A stretch of DNA of 64,000 nt from Heracleum sosnowskyi (Eukaryota > Streptophyta > Magnoliopsida > Apiales > Apiaceae), in NCBI GenBank assembly GCA_030848705.1, contig CM061241.1:81353178-81417177 (forward strand), in the 5' to 3' direction. The notes under the pieces were generated by a model. That model was not told the DNA's origin. It worked only from the letters and a program-made list of their open reading frames with translations, and made no database searches. Within the stretch, counting starts at the first letter, position 1. Every line of letters starts with the position of its first letter. Of the stretch, positions 21,760 to 30,983 are shown piece by piece. The position numbers were made by a program, and so were the translations under genes.

Positions 21760-24700
21760 ATGCACACTCGAAGTTCAGGTACAAAAAATTTAATTGCTTT
21801 TGATCCTGAAATTGAAGCTACAGCAAGAAGACAAGCAGGACTACGAAGGAAAAACAAAGACAAGGTAGTTATGGGTGATGCACCTGCAGCTAAGGCTCTT
21901 AGGGAGCATGGTATGCAAGATTCTATAGGCGTACTCTCAAGCATTGTCAGACCAGCAATCACAGCTACTCACTTTGAATTGAAGCCTCAGTTTATCCAAT
22001 TCATCTCTAATGACTCTTTCGCAGGATTGTCCAATGAAAATCCTGTTGATCATCTTGGGAGTTTTCTGGAGAAGTGTGATACAATAAAGATGACCAATGT
22101 AAGTGATGAAGCTGTTAAGCTGCGATTATTTCCATTCTCTCTTCGGGATGCAGCAAAAGATTGGTTGAAGGATGAAGGGCCAAATACATTCACTACTTGG
22201 GATAGTCTTGCGAAGGCTTTTCTACTTAAATTCTTCAGTCAGAAGAAGACCTCTAAGCTCCGGAATGAGATCTCTAATTTTCGTCAAGATGATGACGAGT
22301 CACTTCATGATGCCTGGAGAAAATTTAAGCGACTTCAGAGACAATGCCCTCACCATGGAATTCCTGACTGGTTGTTGATCCAAACATTCTACAATGGGTT
22401 GACACAAGAGTTCCGAAACTTTGTTGATGCTTCTTCTGGTGGTTCTATTATGAAGAAGAGTACTGAAGATGCGAAAGCTTTGTTAGACGAGATGGCGTCT
22501 AATGATAATTATCCATACAATGATCGAAATCATCCTAAAAAGGGTGGTAAGTATGATGTTGATGCTCTAACCATGATTAATACCACTATGCAGGCTATGG
22601 TCAAAAAGATTGAGCAATTGGATGCCAGAAGCACTCCATCTACTGTTGCTTCATGTGAGATATGTGGTGTTGTTGGACACACCAAACTTGCTTGTCAATA
22701 CAATCCTTCTGGAATGGCAGTTGAGCAAGCTAATGCTCTTTACAATCAGAATCAGAGGCCGCAGTATAATCCTTACTCCAACACGTACAATCCAGGTTGG
22801 AGAGATCATCCAAATTTCTCCTACAGGAACAATCAGGGTCAAGGACAATCTTCACAAAATAATTTTTCTCAGCCTCCTGGTTTTCAGCAAGCTCAGCCGC
22901 AGAAATCTAACTTGGAAAGTCTTATGGAAGGATTTATCTCTACTCAATCGAAGAAGAATGAGCACTTCGATTCAAGCATTAATGAGATAAAGGCTCACAA
23001 CAAAATGATGGAGAACACGATCACTCAAATTTCTCAACAGTTGAGCCAACTTAATAAGTCTTCGGGCCAACTTCCTGGTCAAACTAAGCAGCCGTCAAGG
23101 GGGCATATCAATGCTGTAACTTTGAGAAGTGGTAAAGAATTGAAAGAGCCGGAATTGAATGCGAGCAAAAATGTTGAGAATGCTAAAGAAAGTAAAGAGG
23201 TGATTGCAACTGAGAAACTGGTAGAACCAGAGATCGTGGAAAAAGAAAAGAAAGAATCAGTAGTTGTTCCTCTTAAACCATATGTGCCGCCTGTTCCTTT
23301 TCCACAAAGGTTGGCACAAGCGAAGCTAGAGAAGAAGTATGGTAAGTTCCTTGAAATTTTGCAGAAGCTACATATCAATATCCCATTCATGGATGCTATC
23401 ACTGAGATGCCATCTTATGCAAAATTCCTGAAAGATATTTTGTCAAGAAAGAGAAAAATTGAAGAAAGCTCTACTATCTCATTAACGGCAGAGTGCAGTG
23501 CCATCTTGCAAAATGATCTTCCAAAGAAGTTAGCGGACCCAGGTAGCTACTCAATTCCTGTTCAGCTTGGGGATGTCGAAATTAAAAGAGCTTTGTGTGA
23601 TCTTGGAGCAAGTGTCAGTTTGATGCCTTTGTCGATTTGTAAAAAACTTCAGATGGGTGAACTGAAACCCACACGTATCTCTTTACAACTGGCAGACAGA
23701 AGTGTGAAGTTTCCATTGGGAATTCTTGAAGATGTGCCCCTTAAGGTAGGAAAGTTTTATATTCCATGTGATTTTGTTGTCATGGAAATGGAAGAAGATG
23801 CAAATATTCCTATCATTCTTGGGAGGCCTTTCTTAGCAACAGCTGGAGCTATCATTGACATGAAAAATGGAAGAATTTCTTTTGAAGTAGGCGAAGAGAA
23901 GATGGAATTCAAGCTGCAAAGTACAATGGGACATCCTTCTACGGATGAGTTTGTGAATAGGGTGGATGCACTAGAGGAAGTGATCGACATGAAAGCCAAA
24001 ATTCTACTATCTGAGGATCCGCTTCAAGCTGTTCTTGAGGGTAACGTTGATGAAGAAAATGGAGAGTGTCAAGGTTACGAGAAGCTTTTGGATGCAACAC
24101 CTACATATAAGCATGAACATTCTAATGTGCTACAGCATGAGGAAGTTAAGGAGAGTTCCACGCCTCCTAAGGTAGAACTGAAACCACTACCTGCATCTTT
24201 GAAATATGTGTTTATGGGCCCTAATGAAACATATCCTATCATTGTTAATTCTGAGCTTGATGACATTCAATTTGAGCAGTTGCTCACGGTCTTGAGAAAA
24301 TATAAAAATGTTATTGGGTATTCCATTGATGATATTAAGGGCATTAATCCATCATTCTGCATGCATAAGATTATTTTGGAAGATGAGCAGGCTTCTTCTA
24401 TTGAGCCTCAACGGAGACTCAATCCTAATATGATGGAGGTGGTCAAAAAGGAGGTTTTAAAACTTCTTGATGCAGGTATAATCTATCCTATCTCTGACAG
24501 CAAGTGGGTTAGTCCTGTGCATGTTGTTCCAAAGAAAGGAGGAATGACCGTGGTGAAGAATGATAAGGGTGAGTCGATCTCTACTAGAACTGTAACAGGG
24601 TGGCGCATGTGCATTGATTATCGGAAATTGAATAAGGCCACAAGGAAAGATCATTTTCCTCTCCCTTTTATTGATCAAATGCTTGAAAGATTGGCGAAAC

Positions 24701-27078
24701 ATTCTTACTTCTGCTTCTTAGATGGATATTCAGGATTTTTCCAGATTCCTATCCATCCAAATGATCAAGAAAAGACGACTTTTACATGTCCCTATGGTAC
24801 ATTTGCATACCGCAGAATGCCATTTGGATTATGTTGTGCTCCGCCCACATTTCAGCGATGTATGATGGCAATTTTCTCAGATTTCATTGAAGACATTATG
24901 GAGGTTTTTATGGATGACTTCTCAGTTGGTGGAACTTCTTTTCATGCATGTTTACATAACTTGGAGAAGGTACTTCATAGATGTCAAGAAGTTAATTTAA
25001 TTCTCAATTGGGAAAAATGTCACTTTATGGTACAAGAGGGAGTTGTTTTGGGTCATGTTGTGTCAAAAAGAGGCATTGAAGTTGATAGAGCCAAGGTCGA
25101 AGTTGTTGAGCGCTTACCACACCCTACTTCAGTCAAGGGGATAAGAAGTTTTCTTGGTCATGCTGGATTCTATCGCCGTTTCATAAAAGATTTTTCGAAG
25201 ATTGCTCGACCTCTTACTGAGCTTTTGGGTAAGGAGGTACCTTTTGTGTTCACTGATGCTTGTGTTGAGGCTTTTGAAACGTTAAAGAAAGCTCTTGTTT
25301 CTGCCCCAATTATACAACCACCGGATTGGAGTCTGCCATTTGAGATCATGTGTGATGCTAGTGATCAAGCTATTGGTGCAGTCCTAGGCCAAAGGAAAGA
25401 TGGAAAGCTGCATGCTATATACTATACAAGCAAGACCTTGGATGGAGCTCAAATTAATTATGCAACAACGGAGAAAGAATTGCTAGCAGTGGTGTATTCT
25501 ATGGAAAAATTTCGATCCTATCTCGTTGGTTCGAAAGTTATTGTTCACACGGATCATGCAGCTTTGAGATACTTGATGAGTAAGAAGGATGCTAAACCTC
25601 GTTTGATTCGTTGGATTTTGCTTCTTCAAGAATTTGACTTAGAGATTAAGGATAAGAAAGGGGCTGAGAACGTGGTTGCTGATCATCTTTCACGCCTTAC
25701 TCTTGATAAGGATGATGATAAATCTACTCCGATTGATGATTCTTTTCCTGACGATCATCTACTTTCTCTTGCAAGTCTAGAGGTTCCTTGGTATGCTGAC
25801 ATAGCTAATTTCTTAGCTAGTGGAACTGTTCCTCATGGTTACTCGTCGCAGCAAAAGAAGAAATTTTTCTATGATGTGAGGAAGCACTTTTGGGATGATC
25901 CGTTTCTCTATAAATCCTGTGCTGATGGAGTCATTAGAAGATGTGTTCCGTATTATGAGATTTCCTCTATAATCTCACATTGTCACGATTTGCCAAGTGG
26001 TGGTCATGCAAGTACTACGAAAACTGCTGCAAAGATTCTTCAGTGCGGTTTTTATTGGCCAACTCTCTTTAAAGATGTCTACCAATATGTTCATTCTTGT
26101 GATCGTTGCCAAAGAACGGGGAATATTTCAAGACGCAATGAGATGCCTCTAAATAGCATTCTTGAAGTGGAGCTTTTCGATGTGTGGGGAGTAGATTTCA
26201 TGGGACCTTTCCCTCCATCTTTTAAGAACAGATATATCTTGGTAGCTGTGGACTACGTCTCAAAATGGGTTGAAGCCATTGCATCACCCACTAATGATGC
26301 TCGTGTTGTGAGCAAGTTCTTTAAGAAGACGATTTTTCCTAGATTTGGAGTGCCGAGGATTTTGATTAGTGATGGAGGAAAGCATTTTCTCGAAAATCGA
26401 TTTGAAGCTATGTTGAAGAAATATGGAGTTTATCATAAGGTGGGACTTTCTTATCACCCCCAAACCAGTGGTCAAGTGGAGATCTCTAACCGTGAAATAA
26501 AGAATATCTTGGAGAAGACAGTTGCAAAATCAAGGAAGGATTGGTCTATGAAGCTTGATGATGCACTTTGGGCTTATAGAACTGCGTTTAAGACACCTAT
26601 TGGGACAACTCCGTATAGATTGGTTTATGGAAAAGCATGTCATCTTCCCGTAGAGTTAGAGCACCGTGCATTTTGGGCTATCAAGGGTCTAAATTTTGAT
26701 ATGTTAGCATCGGGTGAGAAGAGACTTCTACAACTTAATGAGCTTGATGAGCTTCGTTTTGAGGCTTATGAAAGTTCTAAGCTTTACAAGGAGAAAACAA
26801 AGAAGTGGCATGACAAAGGGCTGTTACGAAGAGAATTCAAGGAAGGGGAGTTAGTTCTTCTGTTCAATTCGAGGTTAAGACTTTTTCCCGGAAAATTGCG
26901 TTCTAGGTGGTCGGGTCCGTTCAAGGTACAAAAGGTTTTTCCATATGGTGCAGTTGAATTGTTGGATACTCATGGAGGATCATTTAAGGTGAATGGGCAA
27001 AGAGTCAAACATTACAGAGTTGGTGAGCCAATCAATGAGAAAGTGGAGATTCCGCTTTCTACCCCTTCATCGAAATGA
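21760..27078 (+). CDS. gag-pol: Intact gypsy Gag-Pol polyprotein, 1772 aa
   Basis: Single uninterrupted frame starting at ATG 21760, about 110 bp after the primer site. Residues about 75-210: Retrotrans_gag. About 299-312: CCHC knuckle CEICGVVGHTKLAC. About 610-720: aspartic protease with CDLGAS. About 880-1100: RT with FMDDFS near 1050. About 1190-1310: RNase H (CDASDQAIGAVLG, HTDHAALRYL). About 1390-1450: HHCC zinc finger (HDLPSGGHAS, CDRCQR). About 1475-1580: integrase core with D in GVDFMGP, D in ISDGGKHF and E in SGQVEISNRE. The polyprotein makes the particle, copies the RNA into DNA and inserts it. No stop or frameshift was found and the catalytic residues I can identify are present. 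Gag and Pol share one frame, so any dosage control must be post-translational. Confidence 0.95.
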   Translation: MHTRSSGTKNLIAFDPEIEATARRQAGLRRKNKDKVVMGDAPAAKALREHGMQDSIGVLSSIVRPAITATHFELKPQFIQFISNDSFAGLSNENPVDHLGSFLEKCDTIKMTNVSDEAVKLRLFPFSLRDAAKDWLKDEGPNTFTTWDSLAKAFLLKFFSQKKTSKLRNEISNFRQDDDESLHDAWRKFKRLQRQCPHHGIPDWLLIQTFYNGLTQEFRNFVDASSGGSIMKKSTEDAKALLDEMASNDNYPYNDRNHPKKGGKYDVDALTMINTTMQAMVKKIEQLDARSTPSTVASCEICGVVGHTKLACQYNPSGMAVEQANALYNQNQRPQYNPYSNTYNPGWRDHPNFSYRNNQGQGQSSQNNFSQPPGFQQAQPQKSNLESLMEGFISTQSKKNEHFDSSINEIKAHNKMMENTITQISQQLSQLNKSSGQLPGQTKQPSRGHINAVTLRSGKELKEPELNASKNVENAKESKEVIATEKLVEPEIVEKEKKESVVVPLKPYVPPVPFPQRLAQAKLEKKYGKFLEILQKLHINIPFMDAITEMPSYAKFLKDILSRKRKIEESSTISLTAECSAILQNDLPKKLADPGSYSIPVQLGDVEIKRALCDLGASVSLMPLSICKKLQMGELKPTRISLQLADRSVKFPLGILEDVPLKVGKFYIPCDFVVMEMEEDANIPIILGRPFLATAGAIIDMKNGRISFEVGEEKMEFKLQSTMGHPSTDEFVNRVDALEEVIDMKAKILLSEDPLQAVLEGNVDEENGECQGYEKLLDATPTYKHEHSNVLQHEEVKESSTPPKVELKPLPASLKYVFMGPNETYPIIVNSELDDIQFEQLLTVLRKYKNVIGYSIDDIKGINPSFCMHKIILEDEQASSIEPQRRLNPNMMEVVKKEVLKLLDAGIIYPISDSKWVSPVHVVPKKGGMTVVKNDKGESISTRTVTGWRMCIDYRKLNKATRKDHFPLPFIDQMLERLAKHSYFCFLDGYSGFFQIPIHPNDQEKTTFTCPYGTFAYRRMPFGLCCAPPTFQRCMMAIFSDFIEDIMEVFMDDFSVGGTSFHACLHNLEKVLHRCQEVNLILNWEKCHFMVQEGVVLGHVVSKRGIEVDRAKVEVVERLPHPTSVKGIRSFLGHAGFYRRFIKDFSKIARPLTELLGKEVPFVFTDACVEAFETLKKALVSAPIIQPPDWSLPFEIMCDASDQAIGAVLGQRKDGKLHAIYYTSKTLDGAQINYATTEKELLAVVYSMEKFRSYLVGSKVIVHTDHAALRYLMSKKDAKPRLIRWILLLQEFDLEIKDKKGAENVVADHLSRLTLDKDDDKSTPIDDSFPDDHLLSLASLEVPWYADIANFLASGTVPHGYSSQQKKKFFYDVRKHFWDDPFLYKSCADGVIRRCVPYYEISSIISHCHDLPSGGHASTTKTAAKILQCGFYWPTLFKDVYQYVHSCDRCQRTGNISRRNEMPLNSILEVELFDVWGVDFMGPFPPSFKNRYILVAVDYVSKWVEAIASPTNDARVVSKFFKKTIFPRFGVPRILISDGGKHFLENRFEAMLKKYGVYHKVGLSYHPQTSGQVEISNREIKNILEKTVAKSRKDWSMKLDDALWAYRTAFKTPIGTTPYRLVYGKACHLPVELEHRAFWAIKGLNFDMLASGEKRLLQLNELDELRFEAYESSKLYKEKTKKWHDKGLLRREFKEGELVLLFNSRLRLFPGKLRSRWSGPFKVQKVFPYGAVELLDTHGGSFKVNGQRVKHYRVGEPINEKVEIPLSTPSSK

Positions 27079-29651
27079 TTGATAAGAATGTCTAGCCAAA
27101 GACGTTAAAGAAAAGCGCTTCTTGGGAGGCAACCCATGATTGTGGTATATTGATTTTTGTTGTATTTGTATTTTTGTTGTGGTGTGAATGAACCAGTGCA
27201 AGGCGAAGAAAAAAAATCAAGTCCAAACAATTGGTTATACTAGCATATTATTGAAAAAAATCGGGGTTAAATTTTTGTGAGGCTGTAGAAGTCAGGGCTT
27301 GAATACCGTGGTATTGATACTTCATACTGGCGCTTTGTTTCCCTAGGATTTAATGAGTGTTTGTGCGGAGGGGACCAGGGATGTAATACTGCGGTATTGA
27401 TTCTCGAGACCGCGGTTTAATTTTTCTGCTTGCGCGCGCGTGTAAACATAGTTGTGGACTGTGATTCCCTCCATTCAAGTCTAGTGGCCCATTTCATTCA
27501 GCCCACATCACTGGAATTCTCTGAAGACAACCACGGTATTAATTTCTTATACTGGCACTTAAATTCACTTATGCTGAGCGCGCGCGTGGCTTTGCAGAGC
27601 TTTATTTCAGTTCAGTCTCTGCATTCCTTGGCCACCCCAATTCCAAAGCCCAGGCCCACCTCATTGTTCATTCCAAGCCCATCTCGTCCAACGCTTCTGC
27701 TGTGGGAACCTGCAAGTTGTGCATATAAATCAAAAACGTTTTCAGAGGGGTTCGAACCCCTGACCTTCAGCATGCAATACAAGGTCATGCACCACTGCAC
27801 CAACACACTCAATGTGTTGATATTCGCTCGGTTTATTTGATAAACAAACAATTGGACTTGCAATTTCAGCAATTTAATAAGAGGGAGGAGCAAGCTTAAA
27901 ATTTTTCAAAGATCACTTCATGCGGCATTAGGGGAGTACTTTGAACCTTCTTTGTATATATATTTTATTTATTTATTTTTATTTTTGTATTTTTTTAGAA
28001 TCTTGTTAGTTTAATGTATATTTATTATTATTATTCATTGGGGACAATGAACCGCTTGAGTGTGGGGAGGGGTTTCCAATATAAAAAAAACATTAAAAAA
28101 TTTAGTTTTTTTTTTCTTTTTAATTTGTTAGATTTTTTTTAGGATAGTTAAAAAAATGGAAAAACACAAAAAAATTAGAAAATTAAAAAATTGATTGCCG
28201 TGTCAATATAGCATGTAAATAAGGATAAGTACACACCGTGTAGACTTTTATTTTGCGAGTGTCATGTATTTGTCTCCTTAGCGTAAAATACCTTATACAT
28301 GATGATGTCTTGTATGTGCTTGCGAAATTTCAAAACTTGAATGTATGTTATTGTCAATTTTGATGAGTTTAGCATGCTATCACCTGTGAGATTTTGAGCC
28401 TTAATTCAGGATTGATGCACTTTTATATCAATCTATTTGTTTGTGGTGAGTTATTCGTCATTGTGCATGTTGCTCTAGAACTTGCTTTAAACCAGGTCGT
28501 GTGTATATTGAAATCGTGTATTGTGTAAAAATGATAAAGGCACTAGGATTAACCGTATTGTCCCAAACAGTACCCTGAAAAATAATCCTTAGTGAGCCCC
28601 CTTGAGCCTATATCCTCTTTCTTCGTATATTACCATCACAATCTTGAGCTTATTAATTTGTTCTTGTCTTGATTGACTAGTAGAGCATTGTGATATATAC
28701 TTGAGATTGGTAAAATATTGAGTGTGGGGATATCTTTGTTAATGTGTGAATTTTGGTGGGATTTGAATTGGTTTGGCTACTTCTTGTTGGTGACATTTCA
28801 AACAGAGTCACAAAGGTCAACAAAAAAAAAAAAAAATATAGAGAGAGAAAAAAAAAATAAAGAAAAAAAAGAAGTGAAAAAAAAATAATCTCTCTATGAA
28901 AAAAAGAAAGAAAGAAAAGAAAGTTGTTCATTGGTTCTTACAATATGAAAGTTATGAGTTTACATTGTATGTGGGATGATATCTCAAAGTTAGTTTCATG
29001 TTGAGTGCTTCAAGTGTATATGAACATTATGCTCTATTAGTTGTCAAGTTTAGCCAACTGCAGCCTTTTCATTTTCCTACCCCTCACCTGAGCCTTGTTA
29101 CAACCCTTGACAAAGACCTTTTGATTTATACGAACACGAAGTCTAGAGATTTTGGTGGACAAGCAAGCTTATGGTAGCACATGTGCATTTGATTGAATTT
29201 GAGTGATACAGTTGCACCTAAACACTTGTGTGATTTGAGTGATTGTGAGTTTATTTTCTATCCAAAGCATGCTATTATCTTGTTGATTGAGACTTTGATG
29301 TTATTCATGATATATTTTAGTCTTTTTAGACTATGTGCGCGTACTTGAATAGTTGTGTTGGTGTGTAAAGTTGAGGAATTGCATTATATGACATCTAAGA
29401 GCTATTACATGGTTAAGTTTGCATGTGTGGTGTGCTATGATATATTTCATGTTTGAGACTTGGCAGTCAACTCAAATAAGATTTTGTGGGTAGATTTACT
29501 ATAAACCCTCACGAGACCTTACTCGTCCACTAGGGCTGCCTAGGGGTTTAAAGGGCTTGTTGCATATGCCAAATGCAACCGTGATCACCTACGGAAGTGG
29601 TACTAGTTAGTTTAGTGTATTATTTTAGTTTGCACGAGGACGTGCAAATAC
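27079..29651 (+). other. Athila-type element: non-coding 3' region
   Basis: 2.6 kb without a credible ORF, where many Athila elements have an env-like gene. It contains: the GGGAGGCAACCC segment (about 27125-27140); a degenerate ~30-bp direct repeat around ACCGTGGTATTGAT (27305 and 27529, with a shorter copy near 27389); two GCGCGCGCG runs (about 27433 and 27581); a tRNA-like sequence on the minus strand (27744-27809); and A-rich and GA-rich tracts (28810-28920). Confidence 0.7.
27744..27809 (-). other. tRNA-derived sequence with pol III A and B boxes
   Basis: Minus strand has TGGTGCAGTGG (A-box-like, from 27802) and GGTTCGAACCC (B box, from 27758) exactly 44 nt apart, as in tRNAs. A perfect T arm and a GACCTT/AAGGTC stem are present, but the intervening loop is about 13 nt rather than 7. 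The sequences that should form the acceptor stem do not pair. So it is not a functional tRNA; a SINE-like or captured tRNA relic is more likely. Confidence 0.55.
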
Positions 29652-29667
29652 TTAGTGTGGGGATGTT
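29652..29667 (+). promoter_or_regulatory. Athila-type element: polypurine tract
   Basis: Purine-rich AGTGTGGGGATGTT directly before the TGATAG start of the 3' LTR. Similar GTGTGGGGA phrases recur near 28060 and 28722. Confidence 0.6.
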
Positions 29668-30983
29668 TGATAGAATATATTTTTATATATATTTTAGATG
29701 ACTTTATTCTCATATTTATTGTGTTTTGCATTGATTTGGATATTTATTTGATAGATTTTGGTGTTTTATTGTAGGATATAAGGAAGTTCTAAATTTGGAA
29801 GGATTTGAATAAAAAGGGCTATTTGGAGCTTAATTAGAAGAAAATTCGGAATTATTGGGCTACACGGGTTCCTTACATTGTTTGGGCCGTATCTTGAGTT
29901 TCAGAAGTCCGTTTTCGATGATCTTACAGCCCACGCGAAGCTGGTGGAATTCTCTTTAATTCTGAGATGGTCCAGTAAGCAAAATCCAACTGGAGAAGCC
30001 CAGAAACTGCAGAGATCAGACAACTGCGAATTTTAGTAGAGAATCCTACTGGGCTTAGAAGACTTATTGGTATAATTAATTAAATCATCAAAATACTTTT
30101 AATAGAGAGAAGAAGGACCAGTTTTTTTTAGGAGAAGATTTTACGATACACACAACTTTGTAAACATTTTCTTTTGGGGAGATTTTTCTGAGAACTTTTA
30201 TTTTCCTTGAAGATAGAAGATTAAAGGTTCATCTCTATTCCTTATAATTATGTGTTCATCTTACAATTCATATATCTCTTGTTTAGTTAATTCAATTATG
30301 AGTGAGTAGATTATTAATCTAGGGTTAAGTTGAACCCTAGTTATGATTGATGTGTGAATTTCTCAATTCCCCCAATTTAATTATTTAATTGCTCTTGCTT
30401 ATTGAGTTGTTTAAATTAACAATTGCAAATCAGATGTGATTATGTGTTGTTTGAACCAATATCTAATTATCAACGAGAGTTGGAATTAGATGGTTGTGAT
30501 TTATCCAATAAGAACATGAAATTCTCCATGAGAATAGGTAGAATGGATTGTTAGGAAATTAGGGTGCCGTGATTAATGTCTCTAAATTACATGATACCAT
30601 GAGAATAGGTTTGATTGTATTTTAAGAGAAGCCATTAATACCTGAGAGGGGTTTTTGGTATTTATAGGGCGCATCTTTCCTTTTGAGTAGTTTATCTGAT
30701 TAATTGGGGAGGGAATTCACGATTGCATTAATTCATGCTAGTGGTGATACTTAATTCTGGATGTTTTTAATATTTGATTTAATATAAACACAATTCGCTT
30801 TAGTATAAGATTAGTTTAATAAATTCTCAATATTTATTGTGATACTTGCTTAGCCGAATTAAATCAGAAACAAATAGTGATTGATACGTTTGTCTCTGTG
30901 GGATCGACTCTGACTTACCCTGCTACACAGTTAGAAGGATTAGTTAGATATTATAATTTGATAGGCACGCGACAGCCGTACCA
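29668..30983 (+). repeat. Athila-type element: 3' LTR
   Basis: 1316 bp, ending GTACCA, followed by the TGTTC target duplication. Confidence 0.95.

Larger units (their letters stand above)
20307..30983 (+). mobile_element. Athila-type Ty3/gypsy retrotransposon nested in element A
   Basis: 10677 bp, flanked by TGTTC at 20302-20306 and 30984-30988. LTRs are 1316 bp each with two differences (20503/29864 and 21617/30978). The primer site is Asp-type. One intact gag-pol ORF has the gypsy order protease, RT, RNase H, integrase. Protease and integrase wording (DLGASVSLMPLSI, FDVWGVDFMGPFP) and the GGGAGGCAACCC segment after pol point to Athila. There is no recognisable env-like ORF in the 2.6 kb behind pol. 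Coding integrity and near-identical LTRs mean a recent, possibly still competent copy. Confidence 0.93.

Noticed and set aside
27744..27809. Functional tRNA gene on the minus strand
   Set aside because: A and B boxes are good, but the anticodon loop is about 13 nt and the acceptor stem does not pair.
27430..27840. 136-codon plus-strand ORF behind gypsy pol
   Set aside because: Covers GC runs and the tRNA-like relic; no recognisable domain and not an env-like protein.
28800..28925. Coding or structural RNA in the A/GA-rich tract
   Set aside because: Simple low-complexity sequence common in the 3' part of Athila elements; the open frame there is a by-product.
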